Shown here: positions 31,028-39,925 of the stretch, one piece after another
Layout of the letters: each line of letters begins with the position of its first letter
Numbering within the stretch: position 1 is the stretch's first letter
Source: JBEBGV01 sp040081265
GTDB taxonomy: Bacteria; Acidobacteriota; Vicinamibacteria; Vicinamibacterales; UBA2999
Assembly (NCBI GenBank): GCA_040081265.1
Contig: JBEBGV010000035.1
Coordinates: 1-51,423 of the forward strand
Direction: 5' to 3'
Length of the DNA: 51,423 bases
Position numbers and translations under genes: made by a program
Notes under the pieces: model-generated
Databases searched by the model: none
What the model saw: the letters and a program-made list of their open reading frames with translations, nothing else
Told to the model about the DNA's origin: nothing

Positions 31028-32956
31028 TCACTGTGTCACACCGCCCGCACCGAAGCCGTTGAGCGCAATCGGTGACGCCTGGTCGAGCGCCGGCGGCGAG
31101 TCGGGGTCCTGCTCAGGCGCGACTGGCGTGGCTGGCTTCAGCGTCGGCAGCGGCTGGCCTTCCTTCTTGGCAAAGTAGGTCTCGATGACATGCTTGGCAA
31201 TCGGCGCTCCGAGGTAGCCGTGCTCGCCATGCTCGGCGAAGATCACACCCGCGATCTCAGGATTGTCTTTGGGCGCAAAGAACACAAACCAGCCATGGTC
31301 GCGCAGATCCTGGCCCGAGTTGCGCGCCGCCAGACGGCCCTGGTTCGAGATGACCTGCGCCGTGCCCGTCTTGCCCGCGACGTCGCGACCCGCGATCCGC
31401 GCTCTCCCACCGGTCCCTGACGCGTTGACCACCATCCACAGGCCGTCGTGGAGCGCTGCAAGCGTCTCTGGCCTGAAGGCCACCTTGTCGGCGGTCGCTC
31501 CGGGGTTCAGCGTCTTCCACCCCTGGCCCTCATCGACGGCGCGAATCAAATGGGGGGTGACGCGCGTGCCGCCATTGGCGACGGTGGTGATCATCTCGGC
31601 CAGCGAGGCTGGCGTCACCGACACCTGACCCTGTCCGATTGAGACCGAAATCGTTTCGCCGGCGTACCACTTTTCGCCAGTCCGCTGTCGTTTCCACTCG
31701 GTCGAGGGGACGATGCTCTCCTGCTCGTTCGGCAGGTCGATGCCCGTCTTTCCGGCCACACCCAGCTTCTCCGCCCACTTGTGGATCTTGTCCACTCCGA
31801 GCATGTTGCCGAGCGTGTAGAAGTAGACGTTGCATGACTTCTCGATCGCGTGGCGCATGTCCACCGAGCCGTGCCCGCCCTTCAGGTGGCACTTGAAGAA
31901 GCGGCCGAAGAAGGTCGCGCCCCCGCCGCAGAACACGGTGTGATCCGCCGTGACCAGGCCCTCCTCGAGGGCGGCCGTCGCAACCACGATCTTGAAGATG
32001 GAACCCGGCGAGTACCGACCCTGGATGACCCGGTTCTGCAGAGGCCGAAGCTTGTCGGTGTTGAGCGATGACCAGGTGGCGCGATCGATTCCCGCGGCAA
32101 ACGCGTTCGGGTCGTAGGACGGCAGGCTGACGTGCGTCAGCACTTCCCCGTTGCGCGGGTCCATGATCAGGGCCGCGCCATTGAATCCGGCGGCGCGGAA
32201 GCCGTCTTCGGCGGCCTTCTGCAGGTCGTAGTCGATGGTGAGCTGGACGCGGCGGCCTTCCTTGGGCGCCACCTCTTCGAGCGTCCGAATCTCACGGCCG
32301 GTACTGTTGACCACCACGCGACGCGCACCGTCCTCGCCCATCAGCAGCTTGTTGTAGACACGCTCGATGCCCGTCTGCCCGACGATCGCCCCGCTCTCAA
32401 CGCCATCGCCGAGCTGGGCGTCGCTGGCCTCACCGACGTAACCAAAGAGGTGCGCCCCGAGCGCATCGGTCGGATAGCTGCGCGTCGGCACCTCCTCGAC
32501 GACCACGTCAGGAAGCTCGGAATCGAGACGTCGGGCGGTGACCGCTGCCACCTGCGCCAGGCTCGCATCGTCGATGATCACGATCGGGCGGTAGGCCGGC
32601 TCGCTGCGATGACGATCGATGGCTTGCCGGACGTCACGTGGGTCGATACCGGTCACGCTGGCCAGCACGCGAATGGTGCGTTCCAGGTCCTTGCTGTGCT
32701 CACGGAGAATCGAGATCGTGAAGGAGTGCCGGTTCTCGACCAGCACCTTGCCATTCCGATCGAACAGGACGCCTCTCGGGGCACGCAGGGCCAGGGTCCG
32801 CTGATGGTTGTTCTCGGCCATCTCCTGGAACCTGGCATGCTGCACGACCTGCAGGTACCAGAAGCTGAAGGACAGGACGGCAAAAAACACCACGACGCCG
32901 ACCTGGATGACCGCAATTCGGGTCGTGACGGCGCGACGATCTTCAGCGTTCGACAT
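31028..32956 (-). CDS. mrdA: Penicillin-binding protein 2 (elongasome transpeptidase)
   Basis: 642 residues. One N-terminal membrane span (VVVFFAVLSFSFWYLQV), a dimerisation domain (APRGVLFDRNGKVLVENR) and the transpeptidase domain with SxxK in SPGSIFKIV (Ser near 318), SxN in EKSCNVYFYTLG and KTG in AGKTGTAQV (near 527). The C-terminus is a Pro-rich tail. It cross-links peptidoglycan during side-wall growth; partner RodA is next door. Confidence 0.96.
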   Translation of the reverse strand: MSNAEDRRAVTTRIAVIQVGVVVFFAVLSFSFWYLQVVQHARFQEMAENNHQRTLALRAPRGVLFDRNGKVLVENRHSFTISILREHSKDLERTIRVLASVTGIDPRDVRQAIDRHRSEPAYRPIVIIDDASLAQVAAVTARRLDSELPDVVVEEVPTRSYPTDALGAHLFGYVGEASDAQLGDGVESGAIVGQTGIERVYNKLLMGEDGARRVVVNSTGREIRTLEEVAPKEGRRVQLTIDYDLQKAAEDGFRAAGFNGAALIMDPRNGEVLTHVSLPSYDPNAFAAGIDRATWSSLNTDKLRPLQNRVIQGRYSPGSIFKIVVATAALEEGLVTADHTVFCGGGATFFGRFFKCHLKGGHGSVDMRHAIEKSCNVYFYTLGNMLGVDKIHKWAEKLGVAGKTGIDLPNEQESIVPSTEWKRQRTGEKWYAGETISVSIGQGQVSVTPASLAEMITTVANGGTRVTPHLIRAVDEGQGWKTLNPGATADKVAFRPETLAALHDGLWMVVNASGTGGRARIAGRDVAGKTGTAQVISNQGRLAARNSGQDLRDHGWFVFFAPKDNPEIAGVIFAEHGEHGYLGAPIAKHVIETYFAKKEGQPLPTLKPATPVAPEQDPDSPPALDQASPIALNGFGAGGVTQ

Positions 32957-32965
32957 AATCTTCTC

Positions 32966-32994
32966 GCCGGACCTGAAGGTCCGGCCTGCGTACG
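32966..32994 (-). repeat. REP-like palindrome, GCCGGACC stem variant
   Basis: GCCGGACC, loop TGAA, GGTCCGGC, then CTGCGTACG. Both stem arms are changed together relative to GGCGGGTCC/GGACCCGCC. It sits in the 42-nt gap between mreD and mrdA within the operon. Confidence 0.75.
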
Positions 32995-32998
32995 GGTT

Positions 32999-33505
32999 TC
33001 ATCGCTTGGCGCGCCTGCCTGACCGGCGCCGCTCCATGGCACCGGGCAGCGACTCGACAATGGTAAACGCCACCATCCCGATGATGCTATTGCCAACTGC
33101 CTGACCCAGGACTGCCGACCAGGGCGAAGAAAACGTCCTCAGCCCGAGCAGCACGTAGAGCCCCATGAACACCGCGGCGTGGGCCAGCGTGGCACCGACG
33201 AACATCACCAGCCGAGGCAGCGCGGCAGTCACAATGAACTGCTGGCCGATCCCGCCGACGACGAACCCGACGATGCACTTGGCCAGCCCGCCGATGCCGA
33301 TCACCCCACTCGACAGGGCATCCTGCAGGAGACCGGCCACGCTTCCTGCCAGCATCCCGGCCCCGGGCCCGCTCGTCAACGCGATATACACCACGGCGAC
33401 CAGGACCAGATCGACCGCCGCCGTGCCCGACACGAGCATCGTCCCCAGCGTGCTCTGGAGTGCCAGCGCCAGGGCAATCGCCACGAACATCCCAGCCGTC
33501 TTCAC
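32999..33505 (-). CDS. mreD: Rod-shape protein MreD
   Basis: 168 residues, five to six hydrophobic segments: FVAIALALALQSTLGTM, VLVAVVYIALTSGPGAGMLAGSVAGLLQDALS, GLAKCIVGFVVGGIGQ, AAVFMGLYVLLGLR and GQAVGNSIIGMVAF. It ends in a basic tail (RRRSGRRAKR). Sequence conservation in this family is weak, but size, topology and position between mreC and PBP2 are decisive. The start overlaps mreC by 4 nt. Confidence 0.92.
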   Translation of the reverse strand: MKTAGMFVAIALALALQSTLGTMLVSGTAAVDLVLVAVVYIALTSGPGAGMLAGSVAGLLQDALSSGVIGIGGLAKCIVGFVVGGIGQQFIVTAALPRLVMFVGATLAHAAVFMGLYVLLGLRTFSSPWSAVLGQAVGNSIIGMVAFTIVESLPGAMERRRSGRRAKR

Positions 33506-34365
33506 CTCGGCGCCTGCAGCGGATCGGTGGCGACGGACGCCTGGCCGGTGTCTGACGGGGTGGTCACGACCAGCACGCTCTCGAGGCTCGAAAAATCCAC
33601 TGACGGGCGTACCCGGACCAGGCTGAACTCACCGGCACTGCGCTCAACCAGGTCAATCTGCCCGACCACGAATCCCTTCGGATACAGACCATCGATGCCT
33701 GAGGTCACCAGGGTATCGCCCGACTTCACGTCGGCGGTGCCCGACAGGTAGGTCAGGTGCAACTCACCGGTCCCGGTTCCCACGACAATGCCCTGCGCAC
33801 GCGAACGTTCGTTCACCACGCCGGCCGCAGCGTTGCGATCGATGAGGAGCTGCACCTTCGACGCGAGCACGCCCGCCTGAATCACCCGTCCCACGACGCC
33901 TGCGGGAGCGACGACGGCCATGTTCTCGGCCAGGCCGACCCGGGTGCCGATGTCGATCGTCATCGTCCTGAAGTCGGGGCTCGCGCCGCCGCCGATCACG
34001 CTGGCCGCCACCGTCGCCAGAGCCGTGCGCTGCTTCAGATCGAGCAGCCCCTGCAGCATCCTGGTCTGCGCGGCCGCCTCCTGCTCCTGCTGGAGGCGAA
34101 TCTGCAACTGCGCGAGTTCCGTCTTGAGGCGTTCATTGTCGGCGCGCACATCCTGCAGCGCGATGTATCCGCTGTAGCTCCCCCGCGCGAAGCCGAAGAC
34201 GCCCATGGTCACCCGCTGCACTTCGGCAAACCCGCCGAAGACGACCTCCTCGAACAGCGGAATACCACGCTGCGTCGTCACCTGCATGGAGATCAGGATG
34301 ACGTGCGCCATCGTGACAGCCAGGAAGAGGTAGCCGGTGCGCTGGCGAATGTCGAGGAGGGCCAT
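33502..34365 (-). CDS. mreC: Rod-shape protein MreC
   Basis: 287 residues. N-terminal membrane span (GYLFLAVTMAHVILISMQ), a coiled coil (DVRADNERLKTELAQLQIRLQQEQEAA) and the paired beta-barrel domain (VAASVIGGGASPDFRTMTIDIGTRVGLAENMAVVAPAGVVGRV, GDTLVTSGIDGLYPKGFVVGQI). It bridges MreB to PBP2 from the periplasmic side. The C-terminal tail is polar. Confidence 0.95.
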   Translation of the reverse strand: MALLDIRQRTGYLFLAVTMAHVILISMQVTTQRGIPLFEEVVFGGFAEVQRVTMGVFGFARGSYSGYIALQDVRADNERLKTELAQLQIRLQQEQEAAAQTRMLQGLLDLKQRTALATVAASVIGGGASPDFRTMTIDIGTRVGLAENMAVVAPAGVVGRVIQAGVLASKVQLLIDRNAAAGVVNERSRAQGIVVGTGTGELHLTYLSGTADVKSGDTLVTSGIDGLYPKGFVVGQIDLVERSAGEFSLVRVRPSVDFSSLESVLVVTTPSDTGQASVATDPLQAPR

Positions 34366-34379
34366 TCAGTGGACAGTAG

Positions 34380-34466
34380 ACGGTGAGTGGTGAGTGGTGA
34401 GTAGTGGGTAGTGGGTAGTGGGTAGTGAGTAGTGGGTAGTGGGTAGGGCGGACCTTCAGGTCCGCC
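34380..34466. repeat. Short-period repeat plus REP variant in the mreB-mreC gap
   Basis: Nine or so GTGAGTGGTGAGTAGTGGGTAGT-type units (34380-34445) run into GTAG-GGCGGACC-TTCA-GGTCCGCC (34443-34466), a REP in plus orientation. The mreB stop (TAG, 34466-34468 minus) touches the REP edge. The segment lies within the operon and the hairpin may modulate mreC levels relative to mreB. Confidence 0.75.
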
Positions 34467-35494
34467 TAGTCGATCGAAATCTTCCTCAACAGGTTGAAGT
34501 CCGAGAGCATCTTGCCGGCGCCGAGGACGACCGACGACAGCGGGTCTTCGGCCATCGCGAGCGGGAGACCGGTTTCCTCGCGCAGTCGTTTATCGAGGTT
34601 CTTCAGCAGCGAGCCCCCGCCGGTGAGCACGATGCCGCGATCGACGATGTCGGCAGAGAGCTCAGGCGGCGTACGTTCGAGGGCCACGCGAACGGCGTCG
34701 ACGATGACGTTGACCGTTTCGGTGAGTGCTTCGCGAATCTCCCCGTCGCTGATCGTGATGGTCTTGGGAACCCCCTCGATGAGGTGACGGCCCTTGATCT
34801 CCATCGACATCGGCTCTTCGAGCGGAAAGGCCGACCCAATCTCCATCTTGATCTGTTCGGCCGTGCGCTCACCGATGAGCAGGTTGTACGTCTTCTTGAT
34901 GTAGGAGATGATCGCCTCGTCCATCTCATTGCCGGCCACACGAACAGCCTTGCTGTAGACGATGCCGGCCAGCGAGATGACGGCGATGTCGGTGGTGCCG
35001 CCGCCGATGTCCACGATCATGTTGCCGGACGGTTCGGTGATGGGCATCCCGGCGCCGATCGCGGCAGCCATCGCCTCCTCGATCAGGTGGACTTCGCTGG
35101 CCTTGGCGCGGTACGCGCTGTCCTTGACCGCACGCTTTTCCACCTGCGTGATTTCGGAGGGCACGCCGATGACGATGCGCGGCCGCACCCACACGTTCCG
35201 GTTGTGCGCCTTCTTGATGAAGTAGGTCAGCATCTTTTCGGTGACTTCGAAGTCAGCGATGACGCCGTCCTTCATCGGCTTGATGGCGACGATGTTGCCG
35301 GGGGTACGGCCAAGCATTTCCTTGGCGTCCTTCCCCACGGCTTCGACGCGTCCATTCACCTTGTTGATGGCGACGATGGACGGTTCGTTGACGACGATGC
35401 CCTTCCCGCGTGCGTAGACGCACGTGTTGGCGGTGCCGAGGTCAATTGCGAGATCACTCGAGAACAGGGAAAAAAAGGAGCCGAATCCGGCCAC
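34466..35494 (-). CDS. mreB: Rod-shape-determining actin homologue MreB
   Basis: 342 residues: SSDLAIDLGTANTCVYARGKGIVVNEPS (phosphate 1), KPMKDGVIADFEVTEKML, VPSEITQVEKRAV, MIVDIGGGTTDIAVISLAG (phosphate 2), IKKTYNLLIGERTAEQIK and GIVLTGGGSLLKNLDKRL. Starts with GTG; GAGGAG overlaps the end of the diguanylate cyclase gene 6 nt upstream. It organises side-wall synthesis. Confidence 0.98.
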   Translation of the reverse strand: MAGFGSFFSLFSSDLAIDLGTANTCVYARGKGIVVNEPSIVAINKVNGRVEAVGKDAKEMLGRTPGNIVAIKPMKDGVIADFEVTEKMLTYFIKKAHNRNVWVRPRIVIGVPSEITQVEKRAVKDSAYRAKASEVHLIEEAMAAAIGAGMPITEPSGNMIVDIGGGTTDIAVISLAGIVYSKAVRVAGNEMDEAIISYIKKTYNLLIGERTAEQIKMEIGSAFPLEEPMSMEIKGRHLIEGVPKTITISDGEIREALTETVNVIVDAVRVALERTPPELSADIVDRGIVLTGGGSLLKNLDKRLREETGLPLAMAEDPLSSVVLGAGKMLSDFNLLRKISID

Positions 35495-35500
35495 GCTAAG

Positions 35501-36586
35501 TCACTCCTCACCCACCTGTATCCCGTTCTTGCCAGCGGCTTTAACGCGATACATAGCGGCGTCCGCCACCTTCAATAATTCTTCGGCCGAAGAGGCCACG
35601 TCCGGCAGGGTGGAGATGCCGATTGACGCGGTCAATTGCACGGATAAACCGTCTCCGGTCAGAAACCTATGAGCGTTCAGCACTTCGTGCAGCCGCTCCG
35701 CAACCTTCACCGCACCGGGCGTACCGGTGGCGGGAAGAACCAGCGCGAACTCGTCTCCGCCGAAACGGGCGACGATGTCGGTCTCCCTGGCGCAGCCCTT
35801 GAGCAGCGCCCCAACCTCGACAAGTGCTTTACTTCCAGCAAGATGCCCGTGCCTGTCGTTCACGTTCTTGAATCCGTCCAGGTCCAGGAACAGGAGCGAC
35901 ACGGGCCGGTCGTTGCGTCCCGCCAGCTTGGCTTCGCGGCGAAGTGCGAGATCGAGGTAACGGGCATTGTAGAGCCGCGTCAGGTCGTCAGTGACCGACA
36001 GGGCCTCGGACTTGCGCAGACGGAGGGCGTTGTCGAGGGCGATCGCCCCAGGATCGAGCGCCGTGCGCAGCAGAGGTTCGACCGCGCCGAGCGCCGGGGC
36101 GACGGTCGCCGCCGTGGGGTCGAGGCCCACCAGCGCGCCGACCACCTCCCCGCCCGAGTGCAGAGGAAAGGCGATGACCGCGCCACGGGCGTCAGGCAGC
36201 GCGTCAGGCTCGATCGACAGATCCGCGGCAGCGAAGTCGACCTGGCGGCGCAGGACCAGGTTGGCCGCGGTCCAGATGGAAGGCTCGAGTTCTGCCGATA
36301 ATTCCAGGGACGCAAGAATCCTGACTTCGCCGTCGGGGTCACGGGCCACGAGGGCCCAGACCGGGGCAGGAACCCAGTCGGCGGCCTGGCGAACCAGCCA
36401 GAGCGCGACCTGGCGGGGTTCCCGGTTGGCGTTGGCCTGATGAATCAGTTCCACCAGCGTGTCTCGGCGGGCCAGGCGGGCACGCAGCGTACGCAGCCGT
36501 GCCTTGAGGCGTACTGCCAGATCGGGGTACCGGGTGGCTCGCGAGGGCGAGCCGGCCGGGTCAGGCTTTGTGGAGGTCGTTGTCAC
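35501..36586 (-). CDS. GAF-GGDEF diguanylate cyclase
   Basis: 361 residues. A basic N-terminal helix, then a GAF-like sensor (VALWLVRQAADWVPAPVWALVARDPDGEVRILASLE, GAVIAFPLHSGGEVVGALVGL) and a GGDEF domain (DDLTRLYNARYLDLALRRE, LLFLDLDGFKNVNDRHGHLAGSKAL, ARFGGDEFALVLP near 277, ASIGISTLP). The active GGDEF is intact, and there is no obvious RxxD inhibitory site just before it. It makes cyclic di-GMP. No signal or membrane span. Directly upstream of mreB in the same transcript. GTG start. Confidence 0.93.
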   Translation of the reverse strand: MTTTSTKPDPAGSPSRATRYPDLAVRLKARLRTLRARLARRDTLVELIHQANANREPRQVALWLVRQAADWVPAPVWALVARDPDGEVRILASLELSAELEPSIWTAANLVLRRQVDFAAADLSIEPDALPDARGAVIAFPLHSGGEVVGALVGLDPTAATVAPALGAVEPLLRTALDPGAIALDNALRLRKSEALSVTDDLTRLYNARYLDLALRREAKLAGRNDRPVSLLFLDLDGFKNVNDRHGHLAGSKALVEVGALLKGCARETDIVARFGGDEFALVLPATGTPGAVKVAERLHEVLNAHRFLTGDGLSVQLTASIGISTLPDVASSAEELLKVADAAMYRVKAAGKNGIQVGEE

Positions 36587-36618
36587 CGCTCGTTTGGTGG
36601 GCGGGGGGCCTTCAGGAC

Positions 36619-36650
36619 GGACTTAGCACGCGTCAAATACCGCTAAGTCC
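36619..36650. promoter_or_regulatory. Inverted repeat between divergent promoters (cyclase operon / ppiD)
   Basis: GGACTTAGC (36619-36627), 14-nt centre, GCTAAGTCC (36642-36650), in the 161-nt space between the two divergent starts. It could be an operator for a dimeric regulator or a leader hairpin. Confidence 0.45.
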
Positions 36651-36747
36651 TTCTAAAGTTGAGGAATAATACCACAGCAAGTTGCGGCCGCGACGCCCGT
36701 TGTCGTACGATCTGCCCCTTGCGGTTCGCCTCCAGAGGACTATTTCT

Positions 36748-38688
36748 ATGACCATGCTCGACCGGATGCGTCGGCATCGCAGCTGGCTCAAGTGGAGCCT
36801 TGCGCTCGTCGTGCTGACCTTCATCGCTTTTTACGCCCGGGACTTTGCCGACACGAACAACACAGCGGCAGCCACCGCAATCGCCAACCCGAACTCACTG
36901 GTGGCAGAGGTCGACGGTCGCGAGATCACGGTCAATGAGTTCACGACGCGCTACCAGAATCAGATTCAGGCCTATCGCAACGCCTACGGTGCCGGCGTCA
37001 GCGACCAGCTGATCCGCCAGCTCGGACTGGACCAGCAGATTCTCCAGCAGATGGTCGACGAGCAGGCGGCGCTCGCCGAAGCGCAGCGCCAGGGCATCAC
37101 GGTGTCCGACGAAGAACTGGCGCAGCAGATCTTCTCGATCCCGGGCCTGCAGGAGAACGGTCGCTTCATCGGCGAACAGCGCTACGAACAGTTGCTGCGT
37201 TCACAGCGCCCCCCGATGACCAAGGCCCAGTTCGAGGACGGCCTCCGCCAGAGCATGATGCTCGACAAGCTCCGCGCGGCCATCACTGACTGGATGGCCG
37301 TCTCCGACCAGGAGCTCGAACGTGAATTCCGTCTGCGCAATGAGAAGGTCAAGCTGCAGGTGGTGGCCCTGACCGCAGACAAGTTCCGCGATCAGGTGAC
37401 GGTGAACGACACCGAGCTCATCACCTATTTCAACGACCACAAGGCCGAATACCGCAAGGGCGAGCAGCGCACGGTGCGCTACTTCCTGCTCGATCGCGAC
37501 GCCCTGCGCGCGAAGACGACCATTGCCCCGGCCGACATCCAGCAGTACTACAACGCCAACATCGCCCAGTACCAGACGCCGGAGCAGATTCGCGCCAGCC
37601 ACATCCTTCTCAACACCGAGGGCAAGGACAAGGCGACCGTGCGCACGCAGGCTGAAGACATCCTGAAGCAGGTAAAGGCCCCCGGCGCCGACTTCGCGGC
37701 GCTGGCGAAGAAGTATTCCGAGGACGAAGGGTCCAAAGTGAACGGCGGGGACCTGGACTTCTTCGCGCGCGGTCGCATGGTGGCCGAGTTCGAGAACGCC
37801 GCATTTGCGATGCAGCCCGGCCAGATCAGCGACCTTGTCGAAACGCAGTTCGGCTTCCACATCATCAAGATGGTGGACAAGAAGGCCGCGACCACGCGAA
37901 CCCTCGATGAACTGCGCGCCCAGATCCAGGAGACGCTGGCGCTGCAGCGCGTTGATCAGCAGGTCGAGACAAAGACCCGTGAACTCGACGCGCGCATCAG
38001 CAACGCCACCGACCTGGCCACCGTCGCCAACGAAAACGGGACGACGGTGCAGGAATCCGGATTCTTCGCCCGCGAAGACCCGGTGCCCGGACTTGGTTCT
38101 GCCCCGCAGGTCGTCGCCTCCGCGTTCCAGCTCGCCGACAATGCGGTGAGCAAGGCGATCACGTCACCGCGCGGTCCGGTCTGGATTACGGTGAGCGGCA
38201 AGAAGGATCCGTACGTCCCGGCTCTGGACGAGGTGAAGGAGCGGGTCCGCGAAGACGTGGTGCGGACCAAGGCCCGCGAGATCAGCCGGCAGCGGGCGAC
38301 CGCCATCGCGGCGTCGCTTCGAAGCGCCAAAGACTTCGCCGCCGCGGCCAAAGCACAGGGCTTTGAGGCCAAGGACACCGAACTGCTGACCCGGGAAGCC
38401 GCCATTCCCGACGTCGGCATCAGCCCCGAGGTCGACAAGGCCGCCTTTGCGCTTCCCGTCGGCGGTGTCAGCGAGCCAATCGTCACCAGCGACGCCGCCG
38501 TCATCGTGCGCGTCGCCCAGCGTGAAGACGTCACGCCCGCCAAACTCAACGAGTCGAAGGACACCTTCCGCGAGCAACTGCTCAGCGAACGGCGCAATCA
38601 GTTCTTCGCGTCGTATCTGAGCAAGGCGAAGCAGAACATGAAGATCGAGATCTTCACCGACGTCGCCCGCCGCGCCACGGGCACCTAG
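36748..38688 (+). CDS. PpiD/SurA-like periplasmic peptidyl-prolyl isomerase
   Basis: 646 residues from the ATG at 36748 (AGAGGA about 9 nt upstream). An inner-membrane anchor (WLKWSLALVVLTFIAFYA), a SurA-N-like chaperone region (VAEVDGREITVNEFTTRYQNQ to about 215), a parvulin domain (IRASHILLNTEGKDKAT to GDLDFFARGRMV, EFENAAFAMQPGQISDLVETQFGFHIIKM) and a second, degenerate parvulin-like region. It helps fold outer-membrane and secreted proteins. Layout matches PpiD. Confidence 0.93.
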   Translation: MTMLDRMRRHRSWLKWSLALVVLTFIAFYARDFADTNNTAAATAIANPNSLVAEVDGREITVNEFTTRYQNQIQAYRNAYGAGVSDQLIRQLGLDQQILQQMVDEQAALAEAQRQGITVSDEELAQQIFSIPGLQENGRFIGEQRYEQLLRSQRPPMTKAQFEDGLRQSMMLDKLRAAITDWMAVSDQELEREFRLRNEKVKLQVVALTADKFRDQVTVNDTELITYFNDHKAEYRKGEQRTVRYFLLDRDALRAKTTIAPADIQQYYNANIAQYQTPEQIRASHILLNTEGKDKATVRTQAEDILKQVKAPGADFAALAKKYSEDEGSKVNGGDLDFFARGRMVAEFENAAFAMQPGQISDLVETQFGFHIIKMVDKKAATTRTLDELRAQIQETLALQRVDQQVETKTRELDARISNATDLATVANENGTTVQESGFFAREDPVPGLGSAPQVVASAFQLADNAVSKAITSPRGPVWITVSGKKDPYVPALDEVKERVREDVVRTKAREISRQRATAIAASLRSAKDFAAAAKAQGFEAKDTELLTREAAIPDVGISPEVDKAAFALPVGGVSEPIVTSDAAVIVRVAQREDVTPAKLNESKDTFREQLLSERRNQFFASYLSKAKQNMKIEIFTDVARRATGT

Positions 38689-38699
38689 CGGCGCGTGGC

Positions 38700-39920
38700 G
38701 TGACGCAGGAGCTGCCCGGCACGCCGGGCATGCGCGTATTCGAACGTGTGCTGCTGGTGGGGGCGCTCGTCGCCCTCACGGCCGCCGCCGTGGCATTCTC
38801 CGACAACGAACTTCGCGTCGACGAACAGATTCACTCCGCGCAGATCGAGAGCCTGGCCGGCGGGAACTGGCAGCTCGACGGCCGTCTCACCACCCTCCCC
38901 GGCTTCCATCTCATCATCGCTGGTCTCGCCCGGGCCACCGGTCGGGTCGATCTGAGCGCCGTCCGCTTCGATGTGTTCCTGGTGTCGCTGGCCACGGTCG
39001 CGACCTTTGCGTGGCTCGCCCGCGGCCGCAAGGCAGCACACCTCAAGACGCTGCAGTTCGTGTTCCTGCCCATCCTCTTCCCCCAGTTCTTCCTGATTTA
39101 TACCGACGTCGCGTCGCTGCTCTTCGTCCTGCTGATGCTGCTGGCCGCTGACCGACGCCACTACGCAATGGCCGGGGTGCTGGGCGTCGCCTCGTGCCTG
39201 ATGCGGCAGAACAACGTCGTCTGGGTCGTGCTGGTCTGCCTCTGGTCGTACCTGCAGGAGTACGGATGGCAGGCGAGACCGTGGAGAGAGTCGATGCGGA
39301 GACTGTGGCCGTTTGCGTTGTCACTCGGTCTTCTCGCTGCCATCGTCGTGGTGACCCGTGGTGAGGTCGCGCTCGGTGACGCCGGCGCGCACCCGCTGTC
39401 GACGGTGCACATCGGCAACGTCTTTTTTGCGCTGTTCCTGGCGTTCTTTCTCTTCCTGCCGTTGTGGTGGGCGCATCGACGCGAAACGCTTCGACGGCTT
39501 GGGCGCAAGTGGACGTGGATCCTGCTGATGGCCGCGCTGGCGCTGTTCTGGTTCGGGTTCTCGAACGATCACCCGTACAACCGGGAGCAGGGGGATTTCT
39601 TCATCCACAACGGCCTGCTGATCTTCTTCACATCGAGCTGGCTGCTGAAGCTGGCGTTCTTCGTGCCGGTGGCACTGACCCTGGTGTCGCTGCGCTCGGT
39701 CAGGCTCACCGCGCATGCCTGGCTGCTCTATCCGGTCACGGTGGCGTTCCTGCTGCCATCCTGGCTCATCGAGCAGCGCTACTACCTGATCCCCTTCACG
39801 CTCTTCCTGCTCGTTCGCGAGCCGGTCGACAAGCGGGCGGAGTGGGTGCAGACAGGGCTGTCATTCGCCCTGAGCGTCGCGCTGTTCCTGCCGATCGAAC
39901 GGGGCGATCTTTTTCTGTGA
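38700..39920 (+). CDS. ALG10-like (DIE2/GT59) membrane glucosyltransferase
   Basis: 406 residues, about ten membrane segments. Regions align by eye with eukaryotic ALG10/DIE2 landmarks: VDEQIHSAQIESLAGGNWQLDGRLTTLPGFHLII (cf. DE-FH-PQ-Y and DPKITTPPGLY), FLIYTDVASLLFVLL, CLMRQNNVVWV (cf. RQTNIVW), SNDHPYNREQGDFFIHNGLL and LIEQRYYLIPF (cf. EPRYYIIP). ALG10 adds the last glucose to the lipid-linked oligosaccharide in eukaryotes; what a bacterial relative transfers is unknown. GTG 38700 is taken as start; ATG 38730 is possible. No glycan operon surrounds it. Confidence 0.75.
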   Translation: MTQELPGTPGMRVFERVLLVGALVALTAAAVAFSDNELRVDEQIHSAQIESLAGGNWQLDGRLTTLPGFHLIIAGLARATGRVDLSAVRFDVFLVSLATVATFAWLARGRKAAHLKTLQFVFLPILFPQFFLIYTDVASLLFVLLMLLAADRRHYAMAGVLGVASCLMRQNNVVWVVLVCLWSYLQEYGWQARPWRESMRRLWPFALSLGLLAAIVVVTRGEVALGDAGAHPLSTVHIGNVFFALFLAFFLFLPLWWAHRRETLRRLGRKWTWILLMAALALFWFGFSNDHPYNREQGDFFIHNGLLIFFTSSWLLKLAFFVPVALTLVSLRSVRLTAHAWLLYPVTVAFLLPSWLIEQRYYLIPFTLFLLVREPVDKRAEWVQTGLSFALSVALFLPIERGDLFL

Positions 39921-39925
39921 CGCGG

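Noticed and set aside
34380..34445. Tandem repeats that might be a CRISPR array
   Set aside because: Units are only 7-10 nt, contiguous and without unique spacers; no cas gene is present.
34439..35578. 379-codon rightward frame opposite mreB
   Set aside because: Shadow frame; mreB on the other strand is unmistakable.
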